From the NCBI RefSeq assembly GCF_006494815.1, contig NZ_CP041091.1:4230501-4294500 (forward strand): DNA of 64,000 nt, written 5' to 3'. The position numbers and the translations under genes were made by a program. Each line of letters begins with the position of its first letter. Within the stretch, counting starts at the first letter, position 1. Under the pieces are notes generated by a model. The model had not been told where the DNA came from and ran no database searches. It saw only the letters and a list, made by a program, of their open reading frames with translations. This document shows, in pieces, positions 26,171-35,787 of this stretch. This DNA comes from Nocardioides sambongensis. GTDB taxonomy: Bacteria; Actinomycetota; Actinomycetes; Propionibacteriales; Nocardioidaceae.

Positions 26171-26827
26171 TTGCTGGTCGTCGACCCCGACCGAGAGCCC
26201 GACGACCTCCGCGACGGTCTCGCCGGTCGCGGCGTGCACCTGACCTGGGTGAACTCCACGACCGACGGACTGATCGCCTTCGGACGCACCGACCCGCACG
26301 CCGTGGTGGTCGCGCCGGAGGCGGCGGGCATCCCCGCGGACGAGTTCGTGACCACGATCAGGCGGCACGGTTCGCCGTACGTGATCGCGGCGCTGGGGGA
26401 GATCTCCGACGCGGCGGTGGGCAGCCTGATGGTGGCCGGCGCGAGCGCCTGGGTGCCGCGGCCGTTCTCGGTCGGCGAGCTGTGGGGCCAGCTCTCCTCC
26501 TCACCGCACTCGATCGAGGAGCACGCCAGGATCGCGGTGGGACCGCTCGAGCTGGATGCGGCCGCCTACCGGGTCACCGTGGGCGCCGAGCGGCTCCCGG
26601 ACCTGCCGCTGAAGGAGTTCGAGCTGTTGCGGGCGCTGATGCTGCGGGCGCCCGGCGTGGTCTCCGACGACGAGCTGCGCGCGGCGCTGTGGGGCACCCG
26701 CGACGGCAGCCCGAGCGGCAACACGATCGCGATGCACGTGACCCGTCTGCGCGCCCGGATCGGCGGCGTCGCGGAGGTACGACGGATCCGTGGCCGCGGC
26801 TACGCGCTCACCGTCGAGGTCGACTGA
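26171..26827 (+). CDS. OmpR/PhoB-type response regulator with atypical receiver
   Basis: 218 residues from TTG 26171, the only plausible start after an in-frame stop, with GGAGG upstream. The N-terminal half has a receiver-like fold (LLVVDPDREPDDLRDGL). The usual phospho-Asp position reads AVVVAPEAAG, so Asp is absent and phosphorylation is unlikely. The C-terminal half is a winged helix (LPLKEFELLRALMLRAPGVV, then TIAMHVTRLRARIGG). It lies 120 nt after pstB and converges with pit. A role in phosphate control is likely from position only. No histidine kinase is adjacent. Confidence 0.75.
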   Translation: MLVVDPDREPDDLRDGLAGRGVHLTWVNSTTDGLIAFGRTDPHAVVVAPEAAGIPADEFVTTIRRHGSPYVIAALGEISDAAVGSLMVAGASAWVPRPFSVGELWGQLSSSPHSIEEHARIAVGPLELDAAAYRVTVGAERLPDLPLKEFELLRALMLRAPGVVSDDELRAALWGTRDGSPSGNTIAMHVTRLRARIGGVAEVRRIRGRGYALTVEVD

Positions 26828-26840
26828 CCGAGCGGTCCCG

Positions 26841-26928
26841 AGCGACCCCTGACCGGGATCCCAGGGACCTCTCGCCGGGACGGGAGGGACCTCTCGGCGG
26901 GACCCCAGGGACGTCTCGGCGGGGGTCA
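26841..26928. repeat. Four 22-nt units filling a convergent intergenic gap
   Basis: Units at 26863-26884, 26885-26906 and 26907-26928 share AGGGACCTCTCGCCGGG with few changes. A diverged copy is at 26841-26862. The array runs from 13 nt after the regulator stop into the pit stop codon (26926-26928). The sequence differs from the 2571 family but has the same 22-nt period, copy number and stop-codon position. Confidence 0.85.
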
Positions 26929-27930
26929 GAGCTGGGTGATGCCGTGGATCAGCCAGTAGCTGAGCGCCGCGACGCTGGCGGCGGCCGGGAACGTGAGCAC
27001 CCAGGCGGCCAGGATGGTGCGGGCGACGCCCCACCGGACCGCGGAGAGCCGCTTGGTGGCCCCGACCCCCATCACCGCGGAGGTGATCGTGTGGGTCGTG
27101 GAGATCGGCGCCTCGTAGACGTAGGCGGTGGTGTAGAGCACCGATGCGGCGACCGACTCGGCGGCGAAGCCCTGCGGCGGCTGCAGGTGGATGATCCGGC
27201 GACCCAGGGTCCGCATGATCCGCCAGCCACCGGCCCAGGTGCCGGCCGAGATCGCGGCGGCCGCGGAGAAGATGACCCACAGCGGCAGGTCGTCGTCGGC
27301 GCCGACGTAACCGCCGGTGAGCAAGGCCAGGAAGATCACGCCCATCGTCTTCTGGGCGTCCTGCAGGCCGTGGCCGAGCGCCATCGCGGCGGCGGAGACG
27401 GTCTGCGCGATCCGGAAGCCGCGGTTCGCCTTGTGCGGGTTGGCGCGGCGGAAGATCCACAGCAGCGCCAGCATCACCGCGAAGCCGGCGGCGAAGGCGA
27501 AGATCGGGGAGACGAACATCGGGACGACGACCTTGCCGATGACGGTGTCCCAGGAGACGCTGACGCTGGCCGCCAGGGCCGAGCCGACCAGGCCGCCGAT
27601 CAGGGCGTGCGAGGAGGACGACGGGAGCCCGAAGTACCAGGTGATCAGGTTCCATGCGATCGCGCCGAGCAGGCCCGCCACCACGATGATCAGGCCGTGG
27701 TTCGTCTCGGGTGGATCGATGGTGTCACTGACCGTGTGCGCGACCTTCTGACCGAGGAAGGCGCCGACGAAGTTCATGATCGCCGCCAGGCCCAGCGCGA
27801 TCCGCGGGGTGAGCGCGCGCGTGGAGACCGAGGTGGCGATCGCGTTGGCCGCGTCGTGGAAGCCGTTGGTGTAGTCGAAGACCAGCGCTACGACGACGAC
27901 CGTGATGACGATCGCGAGGGTGACCGACAA
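26926..27930 (-). CDS. pit: Low-affinity phosphate transporter Pit
   Basis: 334 residues of the PiT/PHO4 family. The N-terminal signature is DYTNGFHDAANAIATSVSTRALTP and the matching C-terminal repeat is APISTTHTITSAVMGVGATKR, with ITWYFGLPSSSSHALIGGLVG between. Pit carries metal-phosphate complexes using the proton gradient. The start is TTG 27930, 4 nt after the DUF47 gene stop, so the two are cotranscribed. The stop codon lies in the last unit of a 22-nt repeat. It is beside pstSCAB, giving low- and high-affinity uptake in one island. Confidence 0.93.
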   Translation of the reverse strand: MSVTLAIVITVVVVALVFDYTNGFHDAANAIATSVSTRALTPRIALGLAAIMNFVGAFLGQKVAHTVSDTIDPPETNHGLIIVVAGLLGAIAWNLITWYFGLPSSSSHALIGGLVGSALAASVSVSWDTVIGKVVVPMFVSPIFAFAAGFAVMLALLWIFRRANPHKANRGFRIAQTVSAAAMALGHGLQDAQKTMGVIFLALLTGGYVGADDDLPLWVIFSAAAAISAGTWAGGWRIMRTLGRRIIHLQPPQGFAAESVAASVLYTTAYVYEAPISTTHTITSAVMGVGATKRLSAVRWGVARTILAAWVLTFPAAASVAALSYWLIHGITQL

Positions 27931-27934
27931 GAGA

Positions 27935-28552
27935 TCAGCTTTCCTTGACCGCGATCTGCTCGACCGTGTTCGCGACCTTCTCGAACGCGTCGATCGCGCT
28001 CTCCAGCGACTCCACGATGTCCTTGAGCTTCAGCACCTCGATGGTCTTGAACTCACCGGAGAAGAGCTTGGCCAGCGTGCGTCGGTGGTTGCGGTCACCG
28101 GTGTTCTCCAACCGGTTGATCTCGATCCAGTAGTCCTCCAGGGACTGCATCGAGCGCAGCCGCGGCATCGCGTCGGCGGTCAGGTCGGCGCAGCGCTGCA
28201 GCACCTCCACCTGCTCGGAGAGCTCCGGCGGGATCGACTTCACCTCGTAGAGGAGGATCAGGTCGACCGCCTCGTCCATCATGTCCATCACGTCGTCCAG
28301 ACCGGACCCGAGCGCGTAGATGTCCTCGCGGTCGAACGGCGTCACGAAGGTCGAGTTGACCTTCTTGACGATCGCGTGGGTGGTGTCGTCCGCCTCGTGC
28401 TCGGCGGTACGCATCCGCTCGGCGACCGACGCCTTGTCGGACTCCTCGGACAGCATTTCGGCGAGCAACCCGGCCCCACGGACCAGATGCTGCGCGGATT
28501 CGGTGAACAGGTCGTAGAAAGAGGTGTCGACCGGACGCAGACGCAGACCCAC
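27935..28552 (-). CDS. DUF47/PhoU-like partner of Pit
   Basis: 205 residues from GTG 28552. It is an all-helical PhoU-type protein of the DUF47 family with characteristic LRPVDTSFYDLFTESAQHLV, EHEADDTTHAIVKKVNSTF and TPFDREDIYALGSGLDDVMD. DUF47 proteins are almost always encoded before a Pit transporter and are thought to regulate it. The 4-nt gap to pit supports an operon. It is not a full PhoU. Confidence 0.9.
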   Translation of the reverse strand: MGLRLRPVDTSFYDLFTESAQHLVRGAGLLAEMLSEESDKASVAERMRTAEHEADDTTHAIVKKVNSTFVTPFDREDIYALGSGLDDVMDMMDEAVDLILLYEVKSIPPELSEQVEVLQRCADLTADAMPRLRSMQSLEDYWIEINRLENTGDRNHRRTLAKLFSGEFKTIEVLKLKDIVESLESAIDAFEKVANTVEQIAVKES

Positions 28553-28732
28553 ATGGACTCCCGTTGAGGCGGAGGCGAACGGGATCATGCTAGGGGGTGA
28601 CGAACCGTAGGAAGCAAACCGAGGACCCCGGTTCTGGATGTGGCCCCGCCCACCGCCACCCTGCCGCGGCGCCAACGCCCCACGGTCTGTGCAGGTCAGG
28701 AGCGGTTTCGGCGCCGCCTCCGGGGCGGCGGA

Positions 28733-30877
28733 TCAGCCGCGCAGACGACGCCGCTGGGCCTCGATCAGCGACTCCTGGAGGTGCACCTCGCCGTCGTTGC
28801 GGCTCCACACGCCGTCCTCGGCCAGCTCCCAGGCGACCGTGTCGGCGTCGAAGGCCAGGTCGAGCAGCTCGGTGACCGCGTGGCGCGACTCCTCCCCGGG
28901 CAGCCGCACCAGCACCTCGACCCGACGGTCCAGGTTGCGGTGCATCATGTCCGCCGAGCCGATCCAGGCGGCGGGGTCGCCGTCGTTGGCGAACCAGAAC
29001 ACCCGGCTGTGCTCGAGGAAGCGGCCCAGCACCGAGCGCACCGTGATGTGGTCGCTGAGACCGGGCACACCCGGGCGCAGCGCGCAGATGCCGCGGATCA
29101 GCAGCTCCACCGGCACCCCCTCACGGGAGGCGCGGTAGAGCGCGTCGATGATCTCCTCGTCGACGACCGAGTTGGCCTTGATCCGGATCTTCGCCTCGCG
29201 CCCCGCCCGGTGGTGCGCGATCTCGGCGTCGATCAGCTCGGTCAGGCCGCTGCGCACCGAGTCCGGGGCGACCAGCAGCTGCTCGTAGCGGGCGTTGCGG
29301 GACCAGCCGGAGAGGTTGTTGAACAGGTGGGCCACGTCCTCGCAGATGGCGGGGTCGGCGGTGAGCAGGCCGAGGTCCTCATACATCCGGGAGGTCTTCG
29401 GGTTGTAGTTGCCGGTGCCGATGTGGCAGTAGCGCCGGATGCCGTCGGCCTCGTCGCGGACCACCATCGCCAGCTTGCAGTGGGTCTTCAGGCCGACCAG
29501 GCCGTAGACCACGTGGCAGCCGGCCTGCTCCAGCTTGCGGGCCCAACGGATGTTGGCCTGCTCGTCGAAGCGGGCCTTGATCTCGACCAGCACCAGCACC
29601 TGCTTGCCCGCCTCGGCCGCGTCGATCAACGCGTCGATGATCGGGGAGTCGCCCGAGGTCCGGTAGAGCGTCTGCTTGATCGCCAGCACGTGCGGGTCGG
29701 CCGCGGCCTGCTCGATGAACCGCTGGACCGAGGTGGCGAAGGAGTCGTAGGGGTGGTGCAGCAGCACGTCGCGGCGACGTACCGCCTTGAAGACGTCGAC
29801 CGGGGCGGCGGACTCGACCTCGGCCAGGCGCGGGTGGGTGGTCGGCACGAACGCCGGATACTTCAGCTCCTCGCGGGCCAGGTCGGCGATGCCGTGCAGT
29901 CCGCGCAGGTCCAGCGGGCCGGGCAGGCGGAAGACCTCCTCGTCGCTGATGTCGAGCTCGGAGACCAGCAGCTCGAGCACCTCCCGGGTGATCGACTCCT
30001 CGACCTCGAGCCGGACCGGGGGGCCGAACTTGCGGCGCAGCAGCTCCTTCTCCAGCGCGGCCAGCAGGTTCTCCGCGTCGTCCTCCTCGACCTCGAGGTC
30101 CTCGTTGCGGGTGACCCGGAAGCTGTGCGCCTCGACGACCTCCATGCCGGGGAAGAGGCGCTTGAGGTGGGCGCTGATCACATCCTCCAGCGGGACGAAC
30201 CGGTCGTTGCCCAGCGACACGAAGCGGTCGAAGTTGCTCGGCACCTTCACCCGGGCGAAGTGCTCCTTGCCGGTCTTGGGGTTGCGCACCACCACGGCCA
30301 GGTTGAGGGAGAGGCCCGAGATGTAGGGGAACGGGTGGGCCGGGTCGACCGCCAACGGGGTCAGCACCGGGAAGATCCGCTCCTTGAAGAGCGACTTGCA
30401 GGTCTTCTGTTCCTCGGCCTCCAGCTCGCTCCAGCGCAGCAGTTCGATGCCTTGGGCGGCCAGCGCCGGCACCACGTCGTCGCGGAAGAGCGAGGCGTGC
30501 CGGTGGCTGAGCTCGCTGGTCAGCTCCCAGATCCGCTCCAGCACCTCGCGCGGCATCAGCCCGGAGGCGGCGCGCACCGCGAGTCCGGTGGCGATCCGGC
30601 GCTTCAGGCCGGCCACCCGGACCATGAAGAACTCGTCCAGGTTGCTGGTGAAGATCGCCAGGAAGCGGGCCCGCTCCAGCAGCGGCAGCGAGGTGTCCTC
30701 GGCCAGCTCGAGCACCCGCTCGTTGAACCGCAGCCAGGACAGCTCGCGGTCCAGGAACCGGTCTGGTACGGCGGTCACGGCGGCGCCGGCGTCCGCCTCG
30801 ACGACCGTGCTCCCCGCGTCAGCGCCGGCGGGTCCCTCGTCGGGGAGGGAGGGGTCGGAGTGCAGCTGCGCGGTCAT
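28733..30877 (-). CDS. ppk1: Polyphosphate kinase 1
   Basis: A 714-residue PPK1. The N-domain begins [19 protein letters not shown]. The catalytic core includes [13 protein letters not shown], whose His corresponds to the autophosphorylated residue in E. coli, and [22 protein letters not shown]. It polymerises the gamma phosphate of ATP into polyphosphate and can run backwards. The start at ATG 30877 gives a 38-residue acidic N-terminal extension before the family core. It belongs to the phosphate island and lies upstream of the DUF47-pit pair, 180 nt away. The 28553-28732 gap shows no gene. Confidence 0.95.
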   Translation of the reverse strand: MTAQLHSDPSLPDEGPAGADAGSTVVEADAGAAVTAVPDRFLDRELSWLRFNERVLELAEDTSLPLLERARFLAIFTSNLDEFFMVRVAGLKRRIATGLAVRAASGLMPREVLERIWELTSELSHRHASLFRDDVVPALAAQGIELLRWSELEAEEQKTCKSLFKERIFPVLTPLAVDPAHPFPYISGLSLNLAVVVRNPKTGKEHFARVKVPSNFDRFVSLGNDRFVPLEDVISAHLKRLFPGMEVVEAHSFRVTRNEDLEVEEDDAENLLAALEKELLRRKFGPPVRLEVEESITREVLELLVSELDISDEEVFRLPGPLDLRGLHGIADLAREELKYPAFVPTTHPRLAEVESAAPVDVFKAVRRRDVLLHHPYDSFATSVQRFIEQAAADPHVLAIKQTLYRTSGDSPIIDALIDAAEAGKQVLVLVEIKARFDEQANIRWARKLEQAGCHVVYGLVGLKTHCKLAMVVRDEADGIRRYCHIGTGNYNPKTSRMYEDLGLLTADPAICEDVAHLFNNLSGWSRNARYEQLLVAPDSVRSGLTELIDAEIAHHRAGREAKIRIKANSVVDEEIIDALYRASREGVPVELLIRGICALRPGVPGLSDHITVRSVLGRFLEHSRVFWFANDGDPAAWIGSADMMHRNLDRRVEVLVRLPGEESRHAVTELLDLAFDADTVAWELAEDGVWSRNDGEVHLQESLIEAQRRRLRG

Positions 30878-30959
30878 GTCCACGAGTCTGGCACCGTTCG
30901 GTGAACGACGGGTGACGTCGCGTTCCCAGGAGGGGTGACCCACCAGTAGGTTGGCTCGG

Positions 30960-31985
30960 GTGAGCCTGCAGCACGCGATCGAAGCGGCCGTTCTCAAGAC
31001 CCTGCTCGCCCTGCCCGAGCCGGTGGTACGTCGACTGGCCGGGGCGCCGTACGTCGCCGACGGGCAGACGCTGGCCCCCGACACCCAGCTGATGCTGCGG
31101 CTGCAGCGGCTGGCACGGATGCCGGGCGCCGAGGACCTCCCGCTGGACCGGGCGCGGCAGATGATCCGCCGCCAGTCGGCGACCGTCGCCGGTCACCAGC
31201 CGATCGGGGCGGCGCGGGACCTGGAGGTCGCCGGGATGCCGGCGCGGCACTACCTGCCCACCGCTCGCGCACGCGGCGCCGGCCCGCTGCTGCTCTTCTT
31301 CCACGGCGGCGGTTTCCTCTACGGCGACCTGGACTCCCACGACGCCCCGTGCCGGGTGCTGGCCGAGCGGTCCGGGGTGCCGGTGCTGTCGGTGGAGTAC
31401 CGGCTGGCCCCGGAGTCGGCGTTCCCCGGACCGTTCGACGACGCCGAGGCGGCCTACCGGTGGGTGCTCGACCACGCCGACGAGCTCGCCCTCGACCCGG
31501 ACCGGCTGATCGTCGGCGGCGACTCCGCCGGCGGCAACATCGCCGCCTGGGTCGCCATCGCCGCGGCGCGGGCCCGCACCCCGCTGGCCCACCAGCTGCT
31601 GATCTACCCGGTCACCGACCCCGCGCACGGGACGGAGAGCTTCGCGCTGTTCAAGGAGGGCCTCTTCCTCACCGAGAAGTTCATGGACGGCGTCCGCGAC
31701 GCGTTCGTGCCCACCGAGGAGCTGCGCCTCGACGAGCGGGTCGACCTGCTCAAGACCGACCTCCCGGCGGGCCTCGCCCCTGCCTACCTGTGCACCGCCG
31801 GGTTCGACCCACTGCGCGACGAGGGGGAGTCCTATGCCGCCCGACTCGCCGCCGCCGGGGTGCCGGTGGAGACCCGTCGCTTCGACGACCAGATCCACGG
31901 CTTCCTCAACGTGGTCGGTGCGGGCCGGACCGCCCGTGCCGCCGTGGAGGAGATCGCCGACGCCCTGCGGCGCGCGGCAGCCTGA
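30960..31985 (+). CDS. HSL-family esterase/lipase
   Basis: A 341-residue alpha/beta hydrolase of the hormone-sensitive lipase group. The oxyanion motif [14 protein letters not shown] is near residue 115 and the nucleophile is [12 protein letters not shown]. The acid Asp is in [10 protein letters not shown] and the catalytic His in [10 protein letters not shown] helical cap of 80 residues precedes the core. It is probably a cytoplasmic carboxylesterase; the substrate is unknown. GTG 30960 is chosen over TTG 30951. Its stop is followed after 5 nt by a 22-nt tandem repeat of the same family as at 2571. Confidence 0.88.
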   Translation: MSLQHAIEAAVLKTLLALPEPVVRRLAGAPYVADGQTLAPDTQLMLRLQRLARMPGAEDLPLDRARQMIRRQSATVAGHQPIGAARDLEVAGMPARHYLPTARARGAGPLLLFFHGGGFLYGDLDSHDAPCRVLAERSGVPVLSVEYRLAPESAFPGPFDDAEAAYRWVLDHADELALDPDRLIVGGDSAGGNIAAWVAIAAARARTPLAHQLLIYPVTDPAHGTESFALFKEGLFLTEKFMDGVRDAFVPTEELRLDERVDLLKTDLPAGLAPAYLCTAGFDPLRDEGESYAARLAAAGVPVETRRFDDQIHGFLNVVGAGRTARAAVEEIADALRRAAA

Positions 31986-31990
31986 CCGTC

Positions 31991-32078
31991 GAGTCGGGGG
32001 TTCGGCCCTGTTGAGTTGGGGGTTCGGCCCTGTTGAGTTGGGGGTCCGGACCTGTTGAGTTGGGGGTTCGGGTCCGCG
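31991..32078 (+). repeat. Four tandem copies of the 22-nt GAGTTGGGGGTT family
   Basis: Copies at 31991-32012, 32013-32034, 32035-32056 and 32057-32078 begin GAGTTGGGGGTT or a one-base variant. They clearly match the unit at 2571-2658. The array fills the gap between the esterase stop (31985) and the stop of the convergent gene (32080). In copies 2-4 the preceding T makes TGA; because 22 is not a multiple of three, these fall in all three frames. Confidence 0.93.
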
Positions 32079-32079
32079 G

Positions 32080-32732
32080 TCAGAGCTCGGGACGCCACTC
32101 GCGGAGCTGGCGGACGAACGCGTGCGGGTCGACCATCGAGGCGTCCACCACGTAGGGGTCCAGTCCGCGGCGCCGGAACCGGACCTGCCACCCCGAGTCA
32201 CCCGGTCGGCCGATCATGCTGACGGTCTCGGGGAGGTGCGGATGTCGAAGCGGTGCGAGCTGTCGCCCTGCTCGATGTAGACCATCCCGCGGACGATCGA
32301 CACCTCGACCGGGACGACCCTCGTCCGGACCGCTGCCCAGGCGAGCACCACGGTCAGCACGACGATCACCAGTCCGAAGCCGGAGAACAGGTTGCCGTTG
32401 ACCAGCGCCAGCACGCCGACCATCCCGGTCACCACGGCGGTCGCGGTGAGGATCACCGAGAGCACCCGGGGGTCGCTGCCGTCGCCGACCAGCGCATCCG
32501 CGGTCGGCGCATCCTCGCTCGGGAAGATGCCGAGCCCGCCCTGATCGTCCGCGCCCGTCGGCTCGTTGCGCGCGGCCCGCTCCCGCTCGGCCAGCTGAGC
32601 CAGCTCGGTCCGGGCGGCGGCGAGGTCGGAGCGCAGCCGGGCCGCCTCGGCCTCGGCCGCCCGGCAGCGCGCGGCCAGCTCGTCGGCGGGCAGCGCGGCG
32701 AGGTCGTCGCCGTCTACAGGTCCGGTCGCCAC
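32080..32732 (-). pseudogene. Coiled-coil membrane protein of unknown function, one frameshift
   Basis: Restoring one C in the four-C run near 32234 gives 217 residues. Residues 15-60 form a coiled coil (ELAARCRAAEAEAARLRSDL). Two membrane helices lie at about 95-140. A C-terminal beta-rich part (MVYIEQGDSSHRFDIR onwards) ends in a segment like FVRQLREWRPEL. That ending is shared with the upstream neighbour (FLEALRQWRPDL), so the two are paralogues. The start GTG 32732 overlaps the neighbour's 3' end by 19 nt. The function is unknown. The frameshift looks like a sequencing error. Confidence 0.65.
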
Positions 32733-33928
32733 TGGCGCAACGCCTCCAGGAAGGTGGTCGGATCGACGGTCCTGGCGTCCACGGCGACCGGCGAGAGGCC
32801 GCGCCGCAGCACCAGCACCTTCCAGCCGCGGCGGCCGGGGGAGCCGACCTGTTGCAGCTCGATGCTGGGGCTGGTCAGGTCGAAGCGGCTCACCTGGTCG
32901 CCCAGGGTCAGCTTGAGGACGCCCTTGTCGTCGAGGTGGACCGACCGGGACGAGTTGCCGCTGCGCAACGCGAACGCGAGCAGGATCGCCGCCGCGACGG
33001 TCATCCCCGCCGCGAGCGGGATGTCGTCGGCGAGGGTCTGCCGGAACGCCATCTGGGCGACCACCGCCGCGCAGGCGAGGGCGGCGAGGATCGCCAGCGG
33101 GCCGAGCACGTCGGTGCCGCGCTTGGAGTGGTAGGTCCGCTTCTTGCCGGGAGGTACGGCGAGGGCCGCGGTGCCGGTGTCGCCGACCGCGGCGGTGTCG
33201 TCGTCGGCAGGACCCGTCGGGTCGGTGGGCGCGTCGGCCGGGGCGGGGCCGTCTTCCGGGGCGGGCCCGGTCAGATCGTCCAGGCCATCGGCGACCTCGT
33301 CCGGGCCGGCGTCCTCGGTGCCGACATCCGCGCCCGCATCCTCGATGTCTGCGCTCGGGTCGACCTGGGCTCCGACGACGATCGCGTCGGACTCGTCAGG
33401 CACAGGGTCGCCCTCGGTCGCCTCAATAACCGGCTCCTCGACGGGCGCCTTGTCGGACCGACCGCGCTGCGACAGCCACTGCGCGAGCAGGCTGCCCTCG
33501 GCCGGGGTCTCCGGACGTTCCGTACGCGGGAGTGAGCGGGCGAGCTCCTCGGCGGCCGCGGCGAGCCGGGCAGCCTCTTCCTCGGCGGCGCGGGCCTCGG
33601 CGCGCTCGGCCTCCGTGCGGTCCCGGATCTCGGCGAGTCGGCGCTCGGCCTCGTCGCGAGCGCGCGCGGCCTCGGCGGCGCGGTGCTGGGCCTCGGCGAG
33701 CTCGGCCTCCAGTGCGACCAGCCGGTCCGAGCCCCCGCCCGCACCGGCATCCGACGCCCCGGCATCCGACGCCCCGGCACCCGGCGCATCCGGCGCACCC
33801 GCATCCGACGCCCCGGACGCCTGCGATCCGGGCTCCGGCGTCGTGCGTGGGCCGCGTCGACCGCGGCCGCCGAAGGAGAACGCTCCCGTCCTCTTCTCCT
33901 CGGCATCGCCGCTGGTGGCAGAGGTCAT
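32714..33928 (-). CDS. Long coiled-coil membrane protein, paralogue of the downstream gene
   Basis: 404 residues from ATG 33928. Residues 30-65 are Ala/Asp/Gly repeats (ASDAGAPDAPGAGASDAG), and 68-130 form a strong coiled coil rich in Ala/Glu/Arg. An acidic region runs to about 260. Two membrane helices (VLGPLAILAALACAAVVAQMA and the next) precede an 80-residue soluble end with SRFDLTSPSIELQQVGSPGR. No named domain is recognised. The end domain is duplicated in the next gene, suggesting a heteromeric membrane complex. The coding repeats are not a CRISPR array. Confidence 0.65.
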   Translation of the reverse strand: MTSATSGDAEEKRTGAFSFGGRGRRGPRTTPEPGSQASGASDAGAPDAPGAGASDAGASDAGAGGGSDRLVALEAELAEAQHRAAEAARARDEAERRLAEIRDRTEAERAEARAAEEEAARLAAAAEELARSLPRTERPETPAEGSLLAQWLSQRGRSDKAPVEEPVIEATEGDPVPDESDAIVVGAQVDPSADIEDAGADVGTEDAGPDEVADGLDDLTGPAPEDGPAPADAPTDPTGPADDDTAAVGDTGTAALAVPPGKKRTYHSKRGTDVLGPLAILAALACAAVVAQMAFRQTLADDIPLAAGMTVAAAILLAFALRSGNSSRSVHLDDKGVLKLTLGDQVSRFDLTSPSIELQQVGSPGRRGWKVLVLRRGLSPVAVDARTVDPTTFLEALRQWRPDL

Positions 33929-34049
33929 AGCCGCAGATGGTACCGAGACACGCGGGCCTCGCGGCGCGGTTGCACTACGTGGGACACCGTGTCGCGTCGG
34001 AGCGCCCGCCGCGCGTCGTCAGACGGGGGTCGCGGACTCTCGGGCCCGG

Positions 34050-34904
34050 TCAGGGGCGCACGTACTGGACGTGCGTGTCGCCCCCGCTGTGGGTGAAGCC
34101 GAGCCCCTCGTAGACGGCTCGGGCAGGGGCGTTGTCCGCTTCGACGTAGAGGTGGATCTCGGCCACCCCGGTGCGAGCCAGGTGGCGCAGGCCGGCCAGC
34201 GTGAGCACCCGGCCCAGCCCGCGGCCCTGCGCGTCGGGGGAGACCCCGACCACGTAGACCTCGCCATTGTCCTCGTCGTGCCGCTTGGTCCAGTGGAAGC
34301 CGAGGAGGGCGCCGTCCGGGTCGCGCGCCATCAGCAGCCCGGCCGGGTCGAACCACGACTCGGCCATCCGCTCCTCCAGGCCGGCCCGGTCCAGCGCACC
34401 CTGCTCGGGGTGGCTGGCGAAGGCGGCCGCGTTGACCGCGAGCAGCCGGTCGACGTCGACATCGCCCCGGAAGCCGGTGACGGTGACCCCGGCCGGCACC
34501 TCCAGCGGCGGCAGCGGCACGGCGGTCGACCGGCGCATCACCCACAGCTCCCGCACTGCCGTCGCGCCCAGCCGGCCGGCCAGGGTCCGTGCCGCGGGAT
34601 GGTCCCCGTGGGACCAGGCGGTCACCGGCCCGTCCGCGGTGAGCGCCGCGGAGGCGAGCGCCTGGCCGAGGCCGGCGCCGCGGCGGTCCGGGGAGACGAC
34701 GAGGTCGAGGCTGTCGTCGTACCGGAGGGCGAAGCCGTCGGCGGTCACCCAGGCCTGGATGCCGTCGAGCCCGCGGTGCTTGAGGCGGAGCGAGGCGGCC
34801 TCGTCCAGCGGGTCGGCTCCGTCGGTACGACGACACGCGCGCCGCACGGAGTCGATCGCCGCGAGCGCTGCGTCACCGGTCAACAGGTCGGCGGTGAGGA
34901 ACAC
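34050..34904 (-). CDS. mshD: Mycothiol synthase
   Basis: 284 residues with two tandem GNAT domains, as in MshD. The first acetyl-CoA motif is VSPDRRGAGLGQALASAAL and the second VVGVSPDAQGRGLGRVLTLAGL. The late LYVEADNAPARAVYEGLGF is the typical C-terminal GNAT strand and helix. It acetylates the cysteinyl amine of Cys-GlcN-Ins to complete mycothiol. The start is GTG 34904, 27 nt after the glnR stop. The glnR-mshD order is, from memory, conserved with Mycobacterium tuberculosis. Confidence 0.93.
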   Translation of the reverse strand: MFLTADLLTGDAALAAIDSVRRACRRTDGADPLDEAASLRLKHRGLDGIQAWVTADGFALRYDDSLDLVVSPDRRGAGLGQALASAALTADGPVTAWSHGDHPAARTLAGRLGATAVRELWVMRRSTAVPLPPLEVPAGVTVTGFRGDVDVDRLLAVNAAAFASHPEQGALDRAGLEERMAESWFDPAGLLMARDPDGALLGFHWTKRHDEDNGEVYVVGVSPDAQGRGLGRVLTLAGLRHLARTGVAEIHLYVEADNAPARAVYEGLGFTHSGGDTHVQYVRP

Positions 34905-34931
34905 GGCCGCGACGTTACCCCTCGTCGGGGG

Positions 34932-35666
34932 CTACGCCTCCTGGCGGTCCTTGGTCCGCCCGAGGTCCTTGCGCGCCTCGCTGTCCTTGCTGGGCAGCAC
35001 GAAGCGGTAGCCGACGTTGCGGACGGTGCCGATCAGGGTCTCGTTCTCGGTGCCGAGCTTGGCGCGCAGCCGCCGCACGTGGACGTCGACGGTGCGGGTG
35101 CCGCCGAAGTAGTCGTAGCCCCACACCTCCTGCAGCAGCTGCTGGCGGCTGAACACGCGGCCGGGGTGCTGGGCGAGGAACTTCAGCAGCTCGAACTCCT
35201 TGAAGGTCAGGTCGAGCACGCGCCCGCCGACCTTCGCGGTGTAGGTCGCCTCGTCCACCACGACCTCGCCGGAGCGGATCACGTGGGCGTCGGGGTCGGC
35301 GGCGTCGCGGGCGGCGTTGAGCCGGCCGATCGCCAGCTTGATCCGTGCCTCGAGCTCGGCCGGGCCGCAGGTGTGCAGGACGACGTCGTCCATGCCCCAG
35401 TCGTGGGTGACCACGGACAGGCCGCCCTCGGTGACGATCATCAGCACGGGGACGTCGGTGCCCGTCGTACGGATCAGTCGGCACAGGTCGCGGGAGCCGG
35501 CGAGGTCCTGGCGGCCGTCGACCAGCAGCAGGTCCGAGTCGGGGGCCTCGAGCAGGGCGCTTCCCTCGGCGGGCAGGATCTTCACGTGGTGCCCGAGCAG
35601 CGCGAGTCCGGGCAGGACCTCGGCGGACGGTTGCAGGGCGCTGGTCAGAAGCAGAAGATTGCTCAC
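34932..35666 (-). CDS. glnR: Global nitrogen regulator GlnR
   Basis: A 244-residue OmpR-type orphan regulator. The N-terminus [20 protein letters not shown] and [18 protein letters not shown] are nearly diagnostic for actinobacterial GlnR. The receiver keeps one acidic residue (LLVDGR) but lacks the full acidic pocket, so it is controlled without phosphorylation. The winged helix reads [20 protein letters not shown] and [16 protein letters not shown]. It controls ammonium assimilation and nitrogen scavenging genes. GTG 35666 has AGGAG upstream. Two GAAAC-containing repeats lie in its promoter region. Confidence 0.93.
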   Translation of the reverse strand: MSNLLLLTSALQPSAEVLPGLALLGHHVKILPAEGSALLEAPDSDLLLVDGRQDLAGSRDLCRLIRTTGTDVPVLMIVTEGGLSVVTHDWGMDDVVLHTCGPAELEARIKLAIGRLNAARDAADPDAHVIRSGEVVVDEATYTAKVGGRVLDLTFKEFELLKFLAQHPGRVFSRQQLLQEVWGYDYFGGTRTVDVHVRRLRAKLGTENETLIGTVRNVGYRFVLPSKDSEARKDLGRTKDRQEA

Positions 35667-35704
35667 CCGGGTGGTCTCCTCACGGTGGCGTGCCGTATCG
35701 AGAG

Positions 35705-35764
35705 ACCGAAACGCAACATTGGGCTCCGGCCGGTTTTCGTGGTGGGGACGATACCGAAACGCAA
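35705..35764. promoter_or_regulatory. Two 12-nt direct repeats between divergent glnR and moaD-like genes
   Basis: ACCGAAACGCAA occurs at 35705-35716 and 35753-35764. The second copy includes GGGAC-N6-GAAAC, close to the GTnAC-N6-GAAAC GlnR half-site pair. They may be GlnR sites for autoregulation or for the divergent gene. Confidence 0.45.
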
Positions 35765-35787
35765 GGGACACGGGGAGGGAACCGCCG

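Noticed and set aside
26501..27655. Long minus-strand frame over the regulator and pit
   Set aside because: It is a shifted reading of pit continuing across the repeat; Arg/Pro/Ala-rich composition with no motif.
33745..33830. Short direct repeats that could suggest a small CRISPR-like array
   Set aside because: They encode Ala/Asp/Gly repeats in frame within the 32714-33928 gene, have no unique spacers of fixed length, and no cas genes are nearby.
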